From: Algivirga pacifica
GTDB lineage: Bacteria; Bacteroidota; Bacteroidia; Cytophagales; Flammeovirgaceae
Length of the DNA: 64,000 nt
Direction of reading: 5' to 3'
NCBI RefSeq assembly: GCF_039543525.1
Contig: NZ_BAABJX010000043.1
Span: 1-64,000, forward strand
In this document: piece after piece, positions 1-10,500 of the stretch
Layout: each line of letters begins with the position of its first letter
Numbering within the stretch: the first letter of the stretch is position 1
The notes under the pieces: generated by a model
Databases searched by the model: none
Seen by the model: only the letters and a program-made list of their open reading frames with translations
What the model was told of the DNA's origin: nothing
Position numbers and translations under genes: made by a program

Positions 1-60
1 TCCGTACGCAGGGTGGTGTGAGAGGACAGGTAGGGAACTAATCCCTACCTTCCTACTCGA
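1..60 (+). other. Possible 3' end of a group II intron
   Basis: The first 60 bases contain GGTGGTGTGAGAGG, then a hairpin (28-36 with 42-50) whose loop contains a candidate branch-point adenosine, then CCTACTCGA. This order resembles domain V, domain VI and the 3' splice end of bacterial group II introns, from memory of that family. If so, the intron is on the plus strand, the rest lies outside the window, and it is inserted at the extreme 3' end of hrpB, supplying its stop codon. The hairpin could instead be an ordinary inverted repeat. Confidence 0.4.
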
Positions 61-2533
61 TTTTTTTTCTCTTGACTCCCCGTACGGCTTCCGCACTCCA
101 AGGGTCTTCTGGCCATGAGTGTTTAGGATATCGACGTTTTAACTCCTTTTTCACTTCATGATAAGTATTTTCCCAAAAGCTGTGTAAATCACTGGTGACT
201 TGTACAGGCTTAAACCCGGGAGAGAGTAGATGCATCAATAATGCTACTTTTCCATCGTTGACATGGGGAGTGCTCGTCATACCAAACACTTCTTGAAGTC
301 GTACAGCTAGTATAGGTTGACTTCCATTAGCTTGATATTGAATTTTTATCTTTGAGCCACTAGGTACCTCAATACGTTCAGGAGCTACTTCAGAGAGTCT
401 ATTTTGTTGTTCCCATTCCAAGCTATGTTCTAGAATATCCATTAAAGGAAGTTTCTTGAGGTCTTGTGGCTTGCGTATATCTTTTAAATAAGGAGATAAC
501 CACTTTTGACATGTGCGAAGTAGTGTTGGAGTACTTACATCAGGCCATTTTTCAGCAGGTCTCCATATTCTTAAGCTTAGCACTCTTGCTTGCCAGGCTT
601 CTACCTCCTTATCAAAAGGAAGTAGCTGCTCTCCTTCTTTTTTTAAGGCATCGCAAATGGCTAGAATACGTTCTTCTTCATCAATTTCATTTAACGGTGT
701 CGACTTTAGGATAATATTTCCAATGCGTAAGTCTTTTGTAGCGATCAATCCTCCATCTTCAGTGTCCCAAGTAATTACCTTTACTTCTTTGACCATGGGA
801 GCAAGATCTTTGGGATTGAGGGGAGAGGCGAGGAATATTTTCCCTAGCCCATCTCGAGCATCCAAATGAGCTACGGCTAGCCAAGATTCGTGTGCTAGCT
901 CATCCCGATGACCTGCTGCCGCAATCCTTCCATTGGCAAGTTGGAACTGTGCATTGTTTCCCGGACGGCTACAAGCGATTCGTTCTGGATACGCAAAAGC
1001 GAGGAGTAAACCTGTTTCATATTCATCAAAAAGGCCATTTTCAGCATCTATGTTAAAGAGCTTACGGTAATTGGCGGCGATCTTCTCGATATATCCTAGT
1101 TTCTTGCCTTGCCCTTTTTCTTTTCGATACCGTCTTAAGGCCTCGATACGGAGATTGACATTAATACCTGCTTCTTTTCCTAGAAAGTCCCTTTCTTCCA
1201 GTATAGCGGCGAGGTCAGTGGCCAATGGCAATAAGTCCATGTCTTCTGCTTCCAGTAACATATGAGCAACCCTAGGGTGGCAAGGAAGTTGGTGCATGTT
1301 TTTACCATGTTCAGTAATTACACCATCTTCCATGGCTTCTAATTGATGTAACAACTCTTGTGCCTGTGCCATACTACCATTTGGAGGTGGCGTTAACCAG
1401 GTTAAATCTTGAGGATCTTCAATACCCCATTGTGCCATGTCTAGTACTAGATCAGCCAGGTCAGCTTGTTCTATTTCAGGCATGCGATGTTCGCTAAGGC
1501 GCTCGTGCGTAGCAGCAGTCCACATACGGTAACAAGTGCCTTCTGATAGTCGGCCTGCACGGCCTTTTCGTTGCTCGGCAGCATCCTTGGAGATACGCTC
1601 TGTGGTTAGGCGGGAAAGTCCAGTGTTGGGGTCAAACTGGGAATATCGTCCATAGCCCGTATCAATGACCACTTTAATGCCTTCTATGGTTAAACTGGTC
1701 TCCGCAATGGAGGTAGCTAGCACTACTTTCCTTTTTCCTTCTTTATGAGGGAAGATTGCCGCATGTTGCTGTCGCATGGGAAGCTGTCCATAAAGTGGCA
1801 AGATAGCAATATCTTTAGGGAGAGTATGTTTTAATAGCCCTTCACACTTTTTGATTTCGCCTTGTCCGGGAAGAAATACCAGAATATCTCCTTCGTTTTT
1901 TTGCAATGCTTCTTTGACTGTTTTAGCAGTCATTTCAGGAAGTAAATAAGGGTCTGATTCTCCAGTATACTGTACGTTGACAGGATACATTTTACCCTGG
2001 CTTTCTACTACAGGTGCGTGTAAAAGTGATGAAAGCTTACTCATGTCTAGGGTAGCAGACATAATCAAAACACGTAAGTCTTCCCGAAGAATTTGTTGTG
2101 ATTCTCTACAGAGTGCTAAAGCAAGATCGGCATTCAAACTTCTTTCATGGAACTCATCAAAGATAACTAATCCGACACCCTCCAGTGCATTATCCGACTG
2201 GAGCATACGTGTTAAGATTCCTTCGGTGAGCACTTCAATTTGTGTGTGCTGACTTACCTTTTGCTCGAAACGTATGCGGTATCCTACCCGTTGGCCTACG
2301 GGCTCTTCCAAGAGCTCGGCCATTCTGCTGGCAATAGATTTGGCTGCAAGGCGACGAGGCTCTAGCATCAGGATTTTTTTACCTTTCAGCCATGTTTCTT
2401 CCATAAGCATTAAAGGCAGTATGGTACTTTTTCCAGCTCCCGGAGGGGCTTTGAGGATAAGGGAAGTATTCGTTTGGAGTAGTTCTTTGACCTCAGGAAC
2501 TACCTCCATTACAGGTAGGTCTATGTTTTTCAA
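53..2533 (-). CDS. hrpB: ATP-dependent RNA helicase HrpB (DEAH/RHA type)
   Basis: An 826-residue protein of normal HrpB length. The Walker A motif APPGAGKST is at residues 29-37, the Walker B/DEAH box reads DEFH (126-129) as is usual in HrpB, motif III SAT lies near residue 160, and motif VI QRKGRAGR follows in RecA domain 2. The C-terminal third matches the HrpB-specific domain and ends in the typical RYPKHSWPEDPW segment. HrpB is a cytoplasmic superfamily 2 helicase whose exact substrate is poorly known. It stands alone: the next gene diverges with a 246-bp gap. The stop codon lies at the junction with the possible intron end, so the last two to four residues may not be native. Confidence 0.93.
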   Translation of the reverse strand: MKNIDLPVMEVVPEVKELLQTNTSLILKAPPGAGKSTILPLMLMEETWLKGKKILMLEPRRLAAKSIASRMAELLEEPVGQRVGYRIRFEQKVSQHTQIEVLTEGILTRMLQSDNALEGVGLVIFDEFHERSLNADLALALCRESQQILREDLRVLIMSATLDMSKLSSLLHAPVVESQGKMYPVNVQYTGESDPYLLPEMTAKTVKEALQKNEGDILVFLPGQGEIKKCEGLLKHTLPKDIAILPLYGQLPMRQQHAAIFPHKEGKRKVVLATSIAETSLTIEGIKVVIDTGYGRYSQFDPNTGLSRLTTERISKDAAEQRKGRAGRLSEGTCYRMWTAATHERLSEHRMPEIEQADLADLVLDMAQWGIEDPQDLTWLTPPPNGSMAQAQELLHQLEAMEDGVITEHGKNMHQLPCHPRVAHMLLEAEDMDLLPLATDLAAILEERDFLGKEAGINVNLRIEALRRYRKEKGQGKKLGYIEKIAANYRKLFNIDAENGLFDEYETGLLLAFAYPERIACSRPGNNAQFQLANGRIAAAGHRDELAHESWLAVAHLDARDGLGKIFLASPLNPKDLAPMVKEVKVITWDTEDGGLIATKDLRIGNIILKSTPLNEIDEEERILAICDALKKEGEQLLPFDKEVEAWQARVLSLRIWRPAEKWPDVSTPTLLRTCQKWLSPYLKDIRKPQDLKKLPLMDILEHSLEWEQQNRLSEVAPERIEVPSGSKIKIQYQANGSQPILAVRLQEVFGMTSTPHVNDGKVALLMHLLSPGFKPVQVTSDLHSFWENTYHEVKKELKRRYPKHSWPEDPWSAEAVRGVKRKKIE

Positions 2534-2779
2534 AATATGCTTGTTCTTTCGATCTGTCTAGGCATTATTGATAGTCTTTCACCAATTTTTAATCGATAGG
2601 CTATGGCTTACCGTTTACAAGTGATAACCGACCAGCCACATGGGATTGTGTCAGTCTTGATGACTATCGATACTTTTCTATGGCAAAGATAGCAATATAC
2701 TTAAATGGTTGGTAGCAAGAAGGACTAATGCGTATATTCGGGACATTCAATTTGTAGACTTTTCAAAGACCAGATAAAT

Positions 2780-3607
2780 ATGTTTGTAAACTATAATTTT
2801 GAGCTGTTAGAGAAGAAAAAGGTAACGATCCCTATAGAAGATAGAGGTTTTGCCTATGGAGATGGACTTTTTGAAACCATTATCATGAAGAATGATCGCT
2901 TACAGTTTGCGGTGGATCATCTGGAACGTCTACAAAAAGGAATGAAGGTCATGGGTTTTGATAAAGATGTTGAGGCTTTAAATCTAGAATGGTTATTAAA
3001 GTCATGTAGACAATTAAAAGAGAAAAATAAATTCGAGGGAGATGTACGCTTTAAGTTAATGGTGTGGAGAAGAAAAGGGGGATTGTATACTCCTACATCA
3101 CAGGGTTTTCATGTATTACTAACAGCTAGGGATTTTACGCCAGTTACTTACGAAGAGGGGGTCACAGTTGATTTTTGTGAACGTTCGTTTGTACAGTATT
3201 CAGCGATTTCTTTTGCGAAGACATTGTCGTCTATGACTTACGTATTGGCAGGGATCGAGAAGAAAGAAAAGCAGGTGGATGATCTGGTATTGATGAATAG
3301 CGAAGGATACCTCTGTGAGTTTATTAGCAGTGCACTTTTTTGGGTGAAAAATGATCAAATATACACACCAAGGTTACAAACAGGCTGCGTAGCAGGAATT
3401 GCCCGAAAAAATATTATACAAACCTTGGAAGACCTCGGTTACAAAGTAAAAAAGGTCATGGCCCGCAAGCAGGACCTTTTGACTGCAGATTGTATTCTAA
3501 GTGCTAATGTCGCAGGAGTACATATCGTGAAAGCTTTAGAAGGAAGATCATACAAGAGTGTCTCGACTTGGAAAAGAATCTTTCAAAAGGCCTATTATGG
3601 CGGTTAG
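2780..3607 (+). CDS. Class IV aminotransferase (PabC/IlvE-like, PLP-dependent)
   Basis: A 275-residue fold-type IV PLP enzyme. DRGFAYGDGLFET (21-33) is the family N-terminal motif, Lys147 in SFAKTLSS is the likely PLP Schiff-base lysine, and Glu180 in EGYLCE is the conserved glutamate contacting the pyridine nitrogen. Family members are branched-chain or D-amino-acid aminotransferases, or 4-amino-4-deoxychorismate lyase (PabC). The sequence alone does not decide, though the length suits PabC. The gene is monocistronic, divergent from hrpB, and faces the next gene across a palindromic repeat. Confidence 0.82.
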   Translation: MFVNYNFELLEKKKVTIPIEDRGFAYGDGLFETIIMKNDRLQFAVDHLERLQKGMKVMGFDKDVEALNLEWLLKSCRQLKEKNKFEGDVRFKLMVWRRKGGLYTPTSQGFHVLLTARDFTPVTYEEGVTVDFCERSFVQYSAISFAKTLSSMTYVLAGIEKKEKQVDDLVLMNSEGYLCEFISSALFWVKNDQIYTPRLQTGCVAGIARKNIIQTLEDLGYKVKKVMARKQDLLTADCILSANVAGVHIVKALEGRSYKSVSTWKRIFQKAYYGG

Positions 3608-3609
3608 AT

Positions 3610-3986
3610 TTGTTCATGGTGTTTAGTTGAGCTTCGCTCGTTCATAATGTTTAGTTGAATCCTTGAATTTCTCCTTCGCAGAGTTGAACTGAGCTTTACT
3701 CCATTACATGGTATCTTGAATCGAGTTGTATTGTTTACCGGGCTTTGTGAAGAATTCAACTCGACTCAACAAGCAGCGTAACTGACGCCATATATTAAGA
3801 TTGAAAAAATAACCGTCATACTACCTAATGGCTTTGTTGAACCGTTGAATCGTTTATTGAATTCAATAAACGATTCAACTCGAATCAACGAGCGAAGCTC
3901 AATTCAACTCAATACGAAGTATTGAAATTCAACGATTCAACTAAACACCATGAACGAGCGAAGCTCAACTAAACATTATGAACAAG
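3610..3986. repeat. Mosaic palindromic repeat, family A, copy 1
   Basis: The whole 380-bp gap between two convergent genes is repeat sequence. The outer arms (about 3610-3660 and 3935-3986) carry GAGCTTCGCTCGTTCAT beside TGTTTAGTTGAAT and its complement. Inner arms with GTTGAATCG and CGATTCAAC flank short unique loops. The same modules recur near 14.3, 16.9, 27.8, 30.1, 36.1-36.5, 48.3, 49.1, 50.3 and 53.1 kb. No ORF is convincing. The position would suit transcription termination for both neighbours. Confidence 0.8.
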
Positions 3987-3987
3987 C

Positions 3988-4971
3988 TTACTCCTCTTCA
4001 GAGTAGTCAAAGGCTCTTCTCTTGTATTTTTCTAGCACCTTTAGTGTTGGCGTATAGTTGCTGCATCCATCCAAAGCCTTTTCAAAGTACTTTACAGCCC
4101 TTTTATAGCGCTTTAGTTTGAGGTAGGCTAGTCCTAGATTGTGATAGAACCCAGGGTGGTGGGGTAATCTAGAGATCATTTGATGGTAAATGTCCCATGC
4201 TTTGGACATCTCACCCGTGTAGGCATAGTAGTTTGCTTCTCCTAATTCTTCAAAATCAGGTTGTCTGCTGGTTTTGGAAAAAATATGCTGCACTCCCATT
4301 AAGAATACACCAATCAGTAGCGTGATATTTTTATAGAAGTACTCCTTGAGAAATATAATCTCTAGCATATCACTACAATAATACTTTTTTGCACTGAAGG
4401 AGACCTCCTGTGGGCTAATGAACATCTTATATTCCCGGTAGTTTTTAATGCGATCGAAGTATCCGGTTTCCGGACATATGCCATAGTGTTCCCCTTCGGA
4501 AATAGAGTAGCCGTATTTATTGAAAATAGCCCCACAATGGTCACAATAGGAGTAGTAGGTTGCCGGACGATTTTCTAAATCAATAGGAGAGTGGCAGCTA
4601 GGACATTGCGTACTTAGTAACTTGGCTGTATTGTCCTTAATTTGTCTTTTATGGAGAATTTTAACTTTCCCTATTTTTCGGTCAATATTAGCTTCTAGTT
4701 CTTTAGCAAAGCTACTGGTTTGTATGATAATGGCATGGTGTTCGCCAATATACCTTTTAGCAATATTACCTGAGACAGTAGCAAAAGGATAGAGCGTAAT
4801 AATTAGCTTGTTCTGGTATCGGTTGACTTTATAGATGTCATCTACAAAGATACAGCCTTTCCCTAGTTTAAGTTGTATGTCGTTGATACTTCCTGTAGTG
4901 GGAAGTACATCAGTTCGCCCTGTAGTATCTATAAATCTAAAGCGAAATTGAAGTGCAGTAATATCTCTCAC
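3988..4971 (-). CDS. Zinc-ribbon and TPR protein of unknown function
   Basis: A 327-residue protein I do not recognise. The N-terminal 110 residues have no identifiable domain. Four cysteines (C123, C126, C143, C146) in CPSC and CDHC pairs form a probable zinc ribbon. A hydrophobic stretch near residues 212-230 may be a membrane segment. Residues 245-315 contain about two TPR units, including HNLGLAYLKLKRYKRAVKYFEKAL. A membrane-linked scaffolding or assembly role is inference. The gene is monocistronic, with a repeat beyond its 3' end and a 480-bp gene-free stretch upstream. Confidence 0.6.
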   Translation of the reverse strand: MRDITALQFRFRFIDTTGRTDVLPTTGSINDIQLKLGKGCIFVDDIYKVNRYQNKLIITLYPFATVSGNIAKRYIGEHHAIIIQTSSFAKELEANIDRKIGKVKILHKRQIKDNTAKLLSTQCPSCHSPIDLENRPATYYSYCDHCGAIFNKYGYSISEGEHYGICPETGYFDRIKNYREYKMFISPQEVSFSAKKYYCSDMLEIIFLKEYFYKNITLLIGVFLMGVQHIFSKTSRQPDFEELGEANYYAYTGEMSKAWDIYHQMISRLPHHPGFYHNLGLAYLKLKRYKRAVKYFEKALDGCSNYTPTLKVLEKYKRRAFDYSEEE

Positions 4972-5451
4972 CAGAAATACAGTTTAGTCTTTTATGCTAA
5001 AGCCAATGCGGTTTTGTATGCCAGACAATATAAGGACTATATTATAATTGGTTAACAATTTATAGAAGATATATCTGTAAAAGTACAATGCCTCTTATTT
5101 TATGAAAATAATATTTGGTCAGTTATAAAAAAAATATAATATTTGATAGAATTTATCTTTAGGTTGTTTATGTGACGACTAAAGATTGTTTTTAGGAAGA
5201 AGTATTGTATAAGTTGTTTTTCTTTCAAAAAACGTATTAAATTGAATTAATTTGACACTAGAAATATTGAAAAACCTGATTCTTGTAGGATCAGGCTTTT
5301 TTTTATCTTATAATTTTCGATGTGATTTTTTTAATAAAAATGAATTTTAGATACGAATATTTTCCTTATGGTCGTTAATAAATGGCAAGTAAGGATAAAA
5401 GTGTACAAAATTTGAAGCATATTTTGCGAGTATATAATTATAATCAATACT
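4972..5451. other. Gene-free AT-rich stretch with one terminator
   Basis: This 480-bp interval lies between divergent genes, so it should hold both promoters. No credible ORF is present. The only distinct structure is the terminator-like hairpin at 5275-5305, which has no plus-strand gene upstream and hints at a short transcript starting inside the gap. Confidence 0.5.
5275..5305 (+). terminator. Rho-independent terminator with no gene upstream
   Basis: CCTGATTC (5275-5282) pairs with GGATCAGG (5288-5295), one G-U pair included, around the 5-base loop TTGTA, followed by C and eight T residues. On the plus strand it ends nothing annotated, so it may close a small RNA encoded within about 5100-5300. 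Confidence 0.6.
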
Positions 5452-5727
5452 ATGATCAACTTTATTAAAAAGCTTTTCAGCAGTCGTTACGAAGTCGTTT
5501 TTCGTATGTATGAAGTGATTCCTGGGAGACCAGTGAAGGCAAACGAGAAGAAATTTAAGTTTGAGAAAGGAGCAGATATAGAGGCTAAAGCCTTTTATGA
5601 CAAAGTGCTTGCTTCCTTGATGGAAAACAAACTTTCTCCTTCGGAAGTCGTATTGCTGAAAGGTAGAAAAGCTATACAGTCCAAGGAATTTGGGCCTGTG
5701 GCTGAGTTAAAGAAATTAGCTGCCTAA
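5452..5727 (+). CDS. Small conserved-looking hypothetical protein
   Basis: A 91-residue basic protein without a signal peptide or recognisable domain. Regular codon use, an ATG start and a strong hairpin downstream support it being a real gene. Lysine-rich segments (about residues 28-45 and 68-75) alternate with a predicted helix. It is convergent with the methyltransferase gene. I cannot assign a function. Confidence 0.55.
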   Translation: MINFIKKLFSSRYEVVFRMYEVIPGRPVKANEKKFKFEKGADIEAKAFYDKVLASLMENKLSPSEVVLLKGRKAIQSKEFGPVAELKKLAA

Positions 5728-5796
5728 ACTAAAGAGGTGATTTCACACCTTATTTAAAACGTAAAAGCCATTCAAGGATATACACTTGTAATGTTA

Positions 5797-5861
5797 AAGA
5801 AGAAAGGGTGAAGGACTGTAAAACTTGTATAGAGGTTTACAATCCTTCACTCTTTCTTCTT
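5797..5861. terminator. Bidirectional terminator hairpin between convergent genes
   Basis: Arms of about 26 bases (5797-5822 and 5836-5861) pair with two mismatches around a 13-base loop. An A-rich run on one side and T-rich runs on the other allow use from either strand. It lies between the 91-residue ORF and the minus-strand methyltransferase. Confidence 0.7.
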
Positions 5862-5925
5862 TATCTATTGAAAAATGAGCTCACCTAGTAGTCGTGATGA
5901 CAACCTCTTGTATAGAAGGTGCTCA

Positions 5926-6681
5926 TTATTTTTCTATTCTACCTATTTTTACAAACATAGGGAAAGTAACCCTGAAGTCTTGTTTCCCTCCTTGCGTTTG
6001 TTGAAATAACTCTTTAAAAGCATTTAGTGGATTGGTTTTATCCGTGATAATATTTTGTATGCCAGGCCAAGTACTGATATAACCTGATAAATGCTCTATA
6101 TCCCAAAGGCTACTGATACTAAACTCTTCTTCAATACTAATTTCCTCAAATGGGAAAGGAATTCCTTCGTATTTTTTTTGAACCCATTCTTCTTCCTTAG
6201 GAAAATTGTCCTTTACGCTTTCTCGAAATCCTTTGTACAAAGAATTCAAATCTTCCTGGTTGATTTCAAGATCTCCATAGCCAAATATGGCGATTAAAGC
6301 ACCATTTTTACACACTCGTTTGACTTCTGAGTAAAATTTTTCCAGATCAAACCAATGTGCTGCTTGCCCTACAGCTACTAAGTCAAAGACATCGTCAGCA
6401 AAGGGAAGGTCTTCGGCAGGGAACTGTAAATATTCTACTTTTCGGTTATAGTCTGCGATAGAAAGTTGGTCAAGGCTAATATCGGTAGCATAGACTTTAT
6501 CAAAGCGCTCTGCTAAAAACTGAGCTACTTGTCCATTACCTGTACCACAGTCCAAGGCTAGGTCCGTATTTTTTACTTGATCAAATAGAAATTCGAAAAA
6601 GGTATTTGGATAAACCGGACGATACTTGTGATATGCCGAAGAGATCTTTGAGAAGTGATCACTCATAATATGGTTTTTCAA
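5926..6681 (-). CDS. Class I SAM-dependent methyltransferase
   Basis: A 251-residue cytoplasmic methyltransferase. Motif I LDCGTGNGQVAQFLA (43-57) binds S-adenosylmethionine. The post-I acidic residue is in YATDISLDQL, and FDLVAVGQAAHWFD is the motif typical of the Methyltransf_11 / trans-aconitate-type group. The beginning SDHFSKISSAYHKYRPVYP is characteristic of this subfamily and also permits a start at residue 6 (6666). The substrate is unknown. It is not clearly co-transcribed with its neighbours. Confidence 0.82.
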   Translation of the reverse strand: MKNHIMSDHFSKISSAYHKYRPVYPNTFFEFLFDQVKNTDLALDCGTGNGQVAQFLAERFDKVYATDISLDQLSIADYNRKVEYLQFPAEDLPFADDVFDLVAVGQAAHWFDLEKFYSEVKRVCKNGALIAIFGYGDLEINQEDLNSLYKGFRESVKDNFPKEEEWVQKKYEGIPFPFEEISIEEEFSISSLWDIEHLSGYISTWPGIQNIITDKTNPLNAFKELFQQTQGGKQDFRVTFPMFVKIGRIEK

Positions 6682-6812
6682 TGGTTCAAATGAAGATGAA
6701 TGAAAGTAATAATTAGGATTAAAACATTACTTTAATAATAATGAATCCAACTTTCTAAAAAAGTGTTAATTCACTTTACTCCTTACAGTTCCATGTGGGA
6801 GAGGAGTTGGTA

Positions 6813-7514
6813 TTATCCAAGTTTAGCTTGATGAACAATTTGTCCATCCACGATTTCAAGTTTTCGATCGGCTAAATTGGCGAAATGCTCATTGTGAGTT
6901 ACGATAACAAATGTTTGGTTTAATTCGTTTCGAAGATCAAAAAAGAGGTTGTGTAATTCTTCTGCATTGGCAGAGTCAAGATTACCACTAGGTTCGTCAG
7001 CAAATACGAGCGCAGGTTGGTTGATGAGTGCTCTGGCAACGGCAGCTCTTTGTTGCTCTCCTCCTGACATCTGCGCTGGTTTATGGTCTTGCCTATGTGC
7101 AATATTAAGCTTTTCCATTAAGGGTAAGGCGATCTCTCTGGCCTTCTCCAAGGATTGTCCAGCAATCATGGCAGGTATACAGATGTTCTCCAATGCTGTA
7201 AACTCAGGAAGCAGGTTGTGAAATTGAAAAACGAAGCCAATCCGTTGATTGCGTAAATGTGTCAGGGCTTTCCCTTCCATTTGATTAATGATATCTCCTT
7301 CAAGCAATACATCTCCTTGGTCAGGAGTGTCTAGGGTACCTAGTATCTGTAGGAGTGTGCTCTTACCCGCTCCGGATGCTCCGACGATAGAAATGATTTC
7401 TCCTTTAGTTACGGTGAGGTTAATGCCAGCAAGTACTGGCTTCCCTTTTCCATATGTTTTATAGATATTCTTAGCCTCCAATAGTGGAGTTGTTTCCTTT
7501 GTCATAGATTGCAC
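6813..7514 (-). CDS. lolD: ABC transporter ATP-binding protein, LolD type
   Basis: A 233-residue ATPase of the MacB/LolD/FtsE group. Walker A GASGAGKST is at 45-53, the Q-loop is in FVFQFHNLLPEFTALEN, the signature is MSGGEQQRAAVARAL, Walker B is LVFADEPSGNLD, and the switch histidine is in VTHNEHFA. LolD drives release of lipoproteins from the inner membrane through LolCE. The permease is not in the window, so a MacB-like export ATPase remains possible. A start at Met4 (7505) is equally plausible. The gene is 25 bp downstream of the propeller sensor and probably co-transcribed with it. Confidence 0.82.
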   Translation of the reverse strand: MQSMTKETTPLLEAKNIYKTYGKGKPVLAGINLTVTKGEIISIVGASGAGKSTLLQILGTLDTPDQGDVLLEGDIINQMEGKALTHLRNQRIGFVFQFHNLLPEFTALENICIPAMIAGQSLEKAREIALPLMEKLNIAHRQDHKPAQMSGGEQQRAAVARALINQPALVFADEPSGNLDSANAEELHNLFFDLRNELNQTFVIVTHNEHFANLADRKLEIVDGQIVHQAKLG

Positions 7515-7539
7515 TTTTTTATTTCAAGTGTAAAAATAG

Positions 7540-10500
7540 TTATTCAGTTACTTTAAACCCAACGAATAAAATATCATCCAGTTGCTCTACATCACCTTTC
7601 CACTCTTGAAATGCCTCTGAGAGGATTTGCTTTTGCTCCTCCATACGATATGACGCAGACTCTTCCAGCAGTGCCTTGAGTTGCGATTTCTTGAATTTTT
7701 TTCCGTTTTGGTCAAACTGATTGGTGAATCCATCAGAGAACAAGTAATAGGTATTCCCTTCTTTTAAAGGCATTACCTGATTGGTGAATGAATTCTTGAT
7801 TTTATTATTGTATTGAATACCAATACTGCAAAAGTCTCCTTTGTACTCTCTGATGATACCCTCTTCCATAACAAATAAAGGTCTACGGGCACCTGCAAAG
7901 GTGAGGATTCTTTCTTTAAGGTTGATGTCACAATAAGCGATATCCATACCATCGTTGATATGGGCCTTGGATTCAGCGTGAAGGACTGAGACAAATTCTT
8001 CGTGAAGGAGTTCCAGTATTTCAGCAGGACTTGCTTTCGGGAAATTCTGAACTACTCTAGTAAGCATTTCTTTACCAACAATAGAAATAAATGCAGCAGG
8101 AACTCCTCGGTTGGTACAATCGATCAAAGCCAGATGGATATGTTCTTGATGTTGATGTACCCAGAAAAATACCCCAGCAACAGTTTCTTTAGGTTGAAAT
8201 AAGGTAAAGGATTGTGGTAATAATTCACTAAAGGTATCTTCCTTAAGTAAGATTGCTTCTTGTATCTTACCAGCATATTGTAGGCTATTGGACATGCGCT
8301 CATAAATGCCATTGAGCTCTTCATGTTGTTTTTGCATGGCTTGACTTTGTTGGCTGAGCTTGCTCCGTTGTTGCTCTAATTCCTCGGTTCTTTCAGCCAC
8401 TTTCTTTCTTAAGAAAGCTTTTGCTTTTTCATAGCTACTAACCCTTTGTTTGTACCACCACCTGATAAGTACAACAAGTAAGCCTAATACGACAGTGAGA
8501 AATAGCTTAGTGAAATAGAAAGGCTTATCAATTTCAAAGTGTAGCACTGCGGTATCGTTGCTTTCTAGTCCTCTGGCATTAATGGACTTGACCTCAAAAG
8601 TATAGTTCCCTGCTGGAAGGTTGGAGTAGTTGGCAAAAGATTGCTTAGAGGCAGTAGTCCATGCCTGATCAATGCCGGAAAGTCTCCATTGATACTTCAC
8701 CTTTTCAGGTAGATCCATAGTAACCCCTGAAAAGTAAATAGTCAGGTGGTTTTTTCCGTGAGGAAGCGAAAGGTCTACAGGAACATGATGCCACGGGGTG
8801 AAGTGATCGGCATATTCCATTAAGGACGCATCCTGGAAGTTGACATTGATTCCTGTAAGGTAAGTTTTGGGAGGAATCATGTTAAGTAAATCCTTTTCAG
8901 GGTTGATACAATAAATCCCTTCACTGCTGCCAAACCATAGTTGCCCTTTATGATCTATACAGCTACTGTTTTTGCTATATTCCAGTTGGGTGATTCCTTC
9001 AGAACCTTGATACCGCTCTACTTTAAGGTAATCATTCTGTATAAAAATGATTTTATTCATTCCTCGATCACTTCCCGCCCATAAGTTACCATATGGATCA
9101 AACTCCAGGGAGTAGATATTGGTAGAGGTAAAGTTCTCTTCTTGATAAGTAGTGACCTGCTCTTCTGTGGATATTTTTAAGAGGCCTCCTCCTGAGGTTC
9201 CTACCCAAAGGTTATTTTTTTTATCTGTGATCAGAGTATTGATATGTAAAGAAGACAGTCCATCATTTAAGGTGAATTGTTTGAAGTTTCCTTTAGTGTC
9301 TAATCGAAAAATACCATCTTTTTGAGTGCCTACCCAAAGAGCCTGAGGAGTTGCCGCTAGACAGGAAATACCTTTCATGGTAGTAGGAGAAGGGACTTGA
9401 TTTAAGGAATCCAGGGAATACTTACTGGAATATAGGGTTTCTTTTCCAGCTATATAGATGGATTTTTGCCATTCAATGGCGGCTTTGAATACCTCATTTT
9501 CAGGTACATCCTTATAGCTGAATCTATGGCGTCGGATAAACGTTCTAGAAGAATCAGGATAATAGAGGCGATCCTTCGATAGGATGTAAGGGGTCTGATG
9601 GATTGCAAATAGCTTTTTATCAGATGTACTGATGTTTTTAGGATAGGGTAGAGGAGTTAGGAGCTCTTTATGGAAGAAATAAAGTCTTTTTTGGGAAGTA
9701 GCGACAATTCCATTTTCATGTAGTGATAAGGTGCTTTGGATACGTTCTTTCTTGAAAGGATAAAAAAGTACGCTAAGGTTGTGTAACCTAAAGATACCAT
9801 CCTTACCTGCAAACCATATGCCTCCTTGTTGATCAGCTAGAATATCCTGAATGTTGTTGCTTAAGCCATTTTCTTCTTTTAAAATCTTCAGGCCGTCGGG
9901 AGTACATAAAATAGCACCATTTTGCTGGGTGCCTATCCAAAGTCGCTGTGAAGACAAGGGGAGTATACTTGTGATCTGGCAATGCTCTAGCTCAGGGTAT
10001 GGAGAAGATAAATGTTTATTTTGAAGTAAATAAAGACCTTTTATTGTGCCAATCCACCATGCATCTTCCTGAAAGGCAGCTGTAATATTGTTGATGCTGT
10101 GTGGTAATTCCCACTGCCCCTCCAAGTGACCATCACGGGAGAATAATTCTATCTGATTGTTGCGGGCACACAGAAAGTCCTTTTTTTGATTATGAGCAAT
10201 ATGGTTATAGGCTTTGTCGGACTTGATATAGGTGGGAAGAAGTCCTGTTGGAGTGCATACTTCCAAGGTATATTTAGGCCCTTGAATATAAACGCTATCT
10301 TGGGAGTGTACTGTCATGGTACCTTCTGTATGCAAGTAATGTACTTTTTGACCATCTAGGCAATGCAAGCCTTTAGAGGTTTGGACCCATACATTATCAA
10401 GTGCATCAACAGTTACCTTTTGGATAAAGTTACTGGAAAGTCCATTGGAGGTGTCATAAACGTCAAACGTATGTCCATCAAATCTAGAAACTCCTCCTTC

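Noticed and set aside
513..869. Plus-strand ORFs inside hrpB
   Set aside because: Shadow frames of a well-supported minus-strand gene, with no start context and odd composition.
3610..3986. Family A palindromes as simple intrinsic terminators
   Set aside because: They lack a T run right after the stem and are also found between genes on the same strand and before genes, so termination alone does not explain them.
8002..8324. Short ORFs on both strands within the sensor gene
   Set aside because: Overlap the conserved phosphatase domain; no independent support.
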